Shown here piece after piece: positions 60,405 to 64,000 of a stretch of 64,000 nucleotides of DNA. The stretch comes from TMED14 sp003507115 (GTDB lineage: Bacteria > Bacteroidota > Bacteroidia > Flavobacteriales > Schleiferiaceae): NCBI GenBank assembly GCA_943787925.1, contig CALSOH010000003.1, positions 209,809 through 273,808 on the forward strand, in the 5' to 3' direction. Every line of letters begins with the position of its first letter. The stretch's first letter is position 1. The position numbers and the translations under genes are program-made. The notes beneath the pieces are model-generated. The model worked only from the letters and a program-made list of their open reading frames with translations. It did not search any database and had not been told where the DNA came from.

Positions 60405-62453
60405 TCACCGCACCACCACCCGCTTCACGCCGAGGCTTTCGCCGCTGGAGCGATCAAGGAGTTCGATCAAGTAGAGTCCGCGGGCGGCAGGCAATTCCGT
60501 GCGCAGCTCGGAACCATCCACGGACCATTGGACAGGCAACGATTGGCCCAGCATGTTGGTCACACGGAGCATCACCGATTTTGCCTCCAAACCGACAGGC
60601 AGGCGAAGGGTAAGCGCTCCGGACGTGGGGTTGGGATACAAGGCCCAGACCAGGTCGTCCGATTCATCCAGGCCAATCCCTCGAATCGTCACGGTTTTAC
60701 ACACGGTATCGCTGCCCAGGGAGTTGGTGACAGCGAGACAGACCGTGTAGGTGCCGTTTTGCGTGTAGGTGTAGCTGGGGTTTTGGACGACCGAGGAGTC
60801 GTTGTTGAAACCAAAGTCCCAATGCCAGGTGGTGGGGGAATTGGTACTGAGGTCGGTGAAGGAAATAGTGGGCATTTGGGTCGTATCCATCGAGAAATTC
60901 GCTGCGGGGAATGGTGCGTTTGAAGCAAGTAAACCGATACAGAAATCCTCCGTGTACATATCGCGGTAACGTGCCCAGGTGTTGCCCAAAATCTCATAGG
61001 CCTGTTGGGACGTGGGGGGGGTCAAATCACGGCCCAGTGACACCCCCGGTCCACCCATGTACCAGACCAAATAGTAGCCGCCCGACGTCTTGTAGAAGGG
61101 CGCACTAGGGAACATGACCGTCGTGTAGGAACCCACAAAGACATTGCTGGCGGATACCACCACGGAATCCAGCAAGGTGCCGTGCGTGCCATTGGGGCCG
61201 TTGTCGTCGTAGAGCATGACATAGCAGTCTACGGGGGTGCTGGGCTGCGCCGTGACGAGGAATTGACAGCCGTTGATTTGGGTCGGGTAGACGGGAGGCT
61301 CCACATAGATGCCAATGCCGCCCCCGCCCCCGTTCCAGCTCAGGCCGGTGCCGTCGGGGATACCGTCACTGTAATCCAGCGTATACTGCGCTTGGGTCGT
61401 GTTCACGGCCACGATTTTTTGAGACTTTCGGTTGTTGGCCGCGACCATATCGCCGGTGATGCCGGATACCCGTGAACTGAGCTTAAAGATCGCCGGGAAT
61501 TGGGCCATGAACGTATTGGAGAAGGTCAAGGTCGTATCCTCACCGGGTTGCAAGGCGGGAACGGCTGCCGAGCCATTTACAATCGGCGTCAAGACAGAAT
61601 AAATCGTATCCGTCACCGTAAATGCGGGCAGGGCTTGGTTTCCGAAGTTCTTGATGTTCGCATGAAAGTTTTGCATGCTGTTGACGGGGATGAAGTATCC
61701 GCCATTTCGGTCGTTGTTGTTCCAATTCACGCCCCCATCTGTGACGGCATAGGTCACGACAGAGGGGTAGTAGTACTTGATGGCAAAGCTGTTGGAGGGC
61801 ACCACGTCGATGTAGTTCTGAAGGCCGAGTGCACCGGTGTTGTTTTCGATACCCGTGACGCAGTCTTGGGACGTGCCGCCGGCCGAGGAAAGACTCTGGT
61901 AGTTGAATTGGATATGCTTATCGGCTTTGGTCCAAATAATTTGGAAGGAGTTGCTACCGCTATAGCCAGGTGTCGAAACGCTCCAATAGGGCACGTTGAT
62001 AAAGCTAACCACCAAGGAATCCTGGTTGGCGAAGAAATAGCATTGCGCGGGGTTATTGCTGCCGGCAAAGTTCAAATCCGCCATGTGCGGTGCGAGCCAG
62101 TCGTTGCCACCTGCCGGGGAGGGGACCGTGCTGGGGAAGGGCGAGGCCATGTTCACCCCATTGAAACTGATGTAGCCGTTGCTGCCGATCCAAATTTGGG
62201 ACACGGGATACCAATAGTATTGAAAGCCCTGAGGAAGCGGGAAGGGTCCCACCACATTGTCATCGGCCAGGCCGGTGACTTGGTCGCCGCGGGAGGTGAT
62301 GTCCACCCAGCTGTAGGTGGGGGGATTGCTGGTGTGGTTGCTGTTTTTCCACGTGTAGCCGTATGCATCGGGACCTCCGGAGGTTTGGGCTAGGGCGGCG
62401 GGGGAGATCCAAGCGAGAAGGGCAAGGCTAAGGACGAACTGGAGGGTTTTCAT
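60405..62453 (-). CDS. large T9SS-secreted protein with PKD domain
   Basis: 682 residues. Signal peptide (LQFVLSLALLAWISPAALAQ). The first ~220 residues contain SQIWIGSNGYISFNGVNMAS and SFQIIWTKADKHIQFNYQSL, resembling nidogen-like surface domains; a CARDB-like middle (YAVTDGGVNWNNNDRNGGYF); a PKD domain near 500-580 (FTDLSTNSPTTWHWDFGFNN); and a type A T9SS tail (WALYPNPTSGALTLRLP ... GLYLIELLDRSSG). The linker GIGLDE precedes the tail. Probably a surface or extracellular adhesin or enzyme scaffold. No enzymatic motif was found. Confidence 0.88.
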   Translation of the reverse strand: MKTLQFVLSLALLAWISPAALAQTSGGPDAYGYTWKNSNHTSNPPTYSWVDITSRGDQVTGLADDNVVGPFPLPQGFQYYWYPVSQIWIGSNGYISFNGVNMASPFPSTVPSPAGGNDWLAPHMADLNFAGSNNPAQCYFFANQDSLVVSFINVPYWSVSTPGYSGSNSFQIIWTKADKHIQFNYQSLSSAGGTSQDCVTGIENNTGALGLQNYIDVVPSNSFAIKYYYPSVVTYAVTDGGVNWNNNDRNGGYFIPVNSMQNFHANIKNFGNQALPAFTVTDTIYSVLTPIVNGSAAVPALQPGEDTTLTFSNTFMAQFPAIFKLSSRVSGITGDMVAANNRKSQKIVAVNTTQAQYTLDYSDGIPDGTGLSWNGGGGGIGIYVEPPVYPTQINGCQFLVTAQPSTPVDCYVMLYDDNGPNGTHGTLLDSVVVSASNVFVGSYTTVMFPSAPFYKTSGGYYLVWYMGGPGVSLGRDLTPPTSQQAYEILGNTWARYRDMYTEDFCIGLLASNAPFPAANFSMDTTQMPTISFTDLSTNSPTTWHWDFGFNNDSSVVQNPSYTYTQNGTYTVCLAVTNSLGSDTVCKTVTIRGIGLDESDDLVWALYPNPTSGALTLRLPVGLEAKSVMLRVTNMLGQSLPVQWSVDGSELRTELPAARGLYLIELLDRSSGESLGVKRVVVR

Positions 62454-62586
62454 GGGATAGCGTTTAGGTTGCTCTTTTGAAAGGTAGCAAAAAGCCTCAT
62501 GCAACGTGATAGGACTAAGGGCTAATTCTCTTAAAGCGAGGCGCTAAGGGTATAAATTTTTTTAAATAACCCGGTGCAAATTGTAG

Positions 62587-62594
62587 TACCTTTG
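62587..62594 (+). promoter_or_regulatory. -7 element upstream of the type B cargo gene
   Basis: TACCTTTG, exact consensus, 58 nt before the ATG at 62653. A longer leader than elsewhere. Confidence 0.5.
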
Positions 62595-62652
62595 ACCATA
62601 AGTCTGCTTTCAGCGCTTCCCTTAGGGATGAGAATGGACGAAACCACCCGCG

Positions 62653-63500
62653 ATGCGTAGACTCCTCCTGCTCCTCCTACTTGCTCTGCTGATTCCCTCG
62701 GCGTGGTCCCAAAACGCCCCCGTGGACTTTGAACCCAATGGCATTGGTCAATTGTGGAATTGGAAGGTCTTCCAAAATGGCTCAAACCCTCCCGTGGAAT
62801 TTGTGCCCAATCCCGATCCGGATCCCAATGGGTACAATCCAAGCCCGACGGTAGCCAAGTTTACCGCCTTGTCCCAAGGCGCCCCATTTGCGGGCTGCGA
62901 GACCCAGCACGGCGCAGATATTGGCACCTTCACGATTGACAACAGCAATAAGATCATTCGGGTCATGGTGTATAAAAACACCATCAGCGATGTAGGCATC
63001 AAATTGGTGCGCTTTGACAACTGGTCCTTGGGTGAAATCAAGGTGGCCAACACGAAAATTAACGAGTGGGAACAATTGGAATTTGATTTTTCAGACCACT
63101 TTGGATTGACCTATGATCAACTGGTGTTTTTCCCGGATTTTCGCGGCCGAAGCCAAACAGAAATCATTTACTTCGACAACATCTTCAGCGAGCAGTACAC
63201 GCCTGTCCCACCGGCGCCAGACCCTGCCACGTTGGAGCTCCCTACGATTTTCAGCCCCAACATGACGGGGTGAACGACCTCTATCAACCCAGGATGAGCT
63301 TTGCGGAATGGGCCGAATGGGAAGTATTTACCCGGGACGGGCAGCGCGTTTTCTATGGTCAGACCGTAGAGGCCACATGGGATGGCACCGTAGGCGGTCG
63401 GCCTGCCCCTCAAGGCGTGTACTTTGTGCGCGCACGCTGCGGCAATACCCAGACACCGGATACTCCGGAAGCGGCCACGGCAGTGCACCTGCAACGGTAA
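62653..63500 (+). pseudogene. T9SS type B secreted protein, one frameshift in the sorting domain
   Basis: Signal peptide (MRRLLLLLLLALLIPSAWSQ), a ~180-residue beta-sandwich (FEPNGIGQLWNWKVFQNGSN ... DNSNKIIRVMVYKNTISDVG ... EIIYFDNIFSEQ) like carbohydrate-binding modules, then the type B sorting start PTIFSPNM. One base is missing near 63262 (CATGACGGGG): with a G added it reads NMDGVNDLYQPRMSFAEWAEW ... GGRPAPQGVYFVRARCGN to the stop at 63500, a complete gliding-type tail. If the shift is real the tail and export across the outer membrane are lost; if not, this is a ~280-residue surface protein. Confidence 0.82.
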
Positions 63501-63510
63501 GAGTCAGCTT

Positions 63511-64000
63511 TTAAAGCTGCTCCCCCAGCAAGCTCATAACCCCCAAGTCTAGAGCATCCGAATACTCAAGGGAATGGTGAAATTCAAGCGTATAGGCACG
63601 CCGCTTTGAATCCCTGATCGTGTAAATCGCAGAGAACGGACTGCGTCCATGGCGGCTTCCTCCGTTTCCTTTCATGAGTCCACCCTCCATGCGCACAACT
63701 TGTATCTCGTTGACGGACCCATCTTTCTCCACGACAAAAGCGACCCATATGCGCCCTTCCAACATGGGTTCTGGGGTGGATTTACGCACTTTTTTCGGCA
63801 AGGATTCCCACTGGGCATGCACAGCGCTGAAGGCATCTCGTTCCACTCGGGGTATTTCAAAAGTTCTTCCAATATGGCGGTGAATTCCCGTCCAAAAACA
63901 AGTGTTGTACTCCTCCATGGGGAGCAAAGGGTCACAACCTTCCAGCAAAGGAGGGATGGGTTCAACGGGGTCGACAATGCTGTCTTGCGCGCGCAAGGAC
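63511..64000 (-). CDS. TonB C-terminal-like domain protein (N-terminus outside window)
   Basis: At least 161 residues. VWVAFVVEKDGSVNEIQVVR-like text (here GRIWVAFVVEKDGSVNEIQV) is the signature strand-turn of the TonB C-terminal domain seen in many Bacteroidota energy-transducer-type proteins. The first codon in the window is probably inside the signal peptide (LRAQDS), so the gene begins beyond 64000. Cys21 and Cys33 could pair. Role: periplasmic interaction, not provable here. Confidence 0.7.
   Translation of the reverse strand, partial: SLRAQDSIVDPVEPIPPLLEGCDPLLPMEEYNTCFWTGIHRHIGRTFEIPRVERDAFSAVHAQWESLPKKVRKSTPEPMLEGRIWVAFVVEKDGSVNEIQVVRMEGGLMKGNGGSRHGRSPFSAIYTIRDSKRRAYTLEFHHSLEYSDALDLGVMSLLGEQL

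Overview
The window looks like a chromosome segment of a Bacteroidota bacterium, most likely a high-GC member of the Flavobacteriales. The grounds are five secreted proteins with type IX secretion (T9SS) sorting tails, type A and type B; a Bacteroidota-type -7 promoter element (TAnnTTTG) in front of many genes and all three tRNA genes; the order CBS protein-nadK-DUF6089-uppS-bamA-ompH-ompH-murI; and a long LepB with an extra N-terminal membrane domain. There are no phage, insertion-sequence, plasmid or CRISPR genes.

Layout. 1-2.9 kb: a cut-off gene, tRNA-Val with a remnant of its own 3' end, a zinc-ribbon protein, and a sulfotransferase-like gene paired with a class IV aminotransferase. 2.9-7.9 kb: a minus-strand operon for sulfate uptake and activation to PAPS (SLC13 permease, cysC, cysD, cysN, DUF1801). 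8-11.8 kb: a GT-C-like membrane glycosyltransferase and an M43 metalloprotease. 11.9-16.4 kb: rplM-rpsI-rpsB-tsf-pyrH-frr-marR. 16.5-25.8 kb: pgi, a gamma-carbonic anhydrase, an Nfu protein, lepB, an acyl-CoA carboxyltransferase and a nucleotide-sugar dehydrogenase. 25.8-31 kb: a tightly overlapped ABC exporter-RNA methyltransferase-murQ-carotenoid desaturase operon. 31-40 kb: the envelope operon (murI, two ompH, bamA, uppS, DUF6089, nadK, CBS) opposite pdxJ and a hydrolase. 40-48.7 kb: small secreted proteins, an AsmA-like protein, a pseudouridine synthase with a long GDRP repeat, YraN, an LD-carboxypeptidase and metG. 48.7-53.6 kb: an apparently AT-richer stretch of lipoproteins, tRNA-Arg(CCT), a methyltransferase and a LamG T9SS protein. 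53.6-64 kb: DoxX, a cytochrome-like lipoprotein, tRNA-Arg(CCG), a two-sulfotransferase operon that starts with a 45-residue membrane protein, a sugar porter, and more T9SS cargo.

Two sequence-level patterns stand out. First, a composite repeat (hairpin module, ~95-bp core, 8-bp tandem array AGCCCTCW) fills the gap between convergent genes at 9.5, 24.2 and 40.0 kb, with a core-less version at 16.4 kb. It was found nowhere else, always lies in the same orientation, and reaches the stop codons. Its flanking arrays are imperfect inverted repeats of one another. Second, many promoters place TAnnTTTG only 4-10 nt before the ATG, which implies leaderless or nearly leaderless mRNAs.

Eight genes carry single-base frameshifts (at least five in metG), mostly at short homopolymers and mostly after 45 kb, and one gene has a stop codon inside a signal peptide. 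Because metG is essential and the interrupted reading frames are otherwise well preserved, sequencing or assembly indels are the simplest explanation. These genes are annotated over their full extent.
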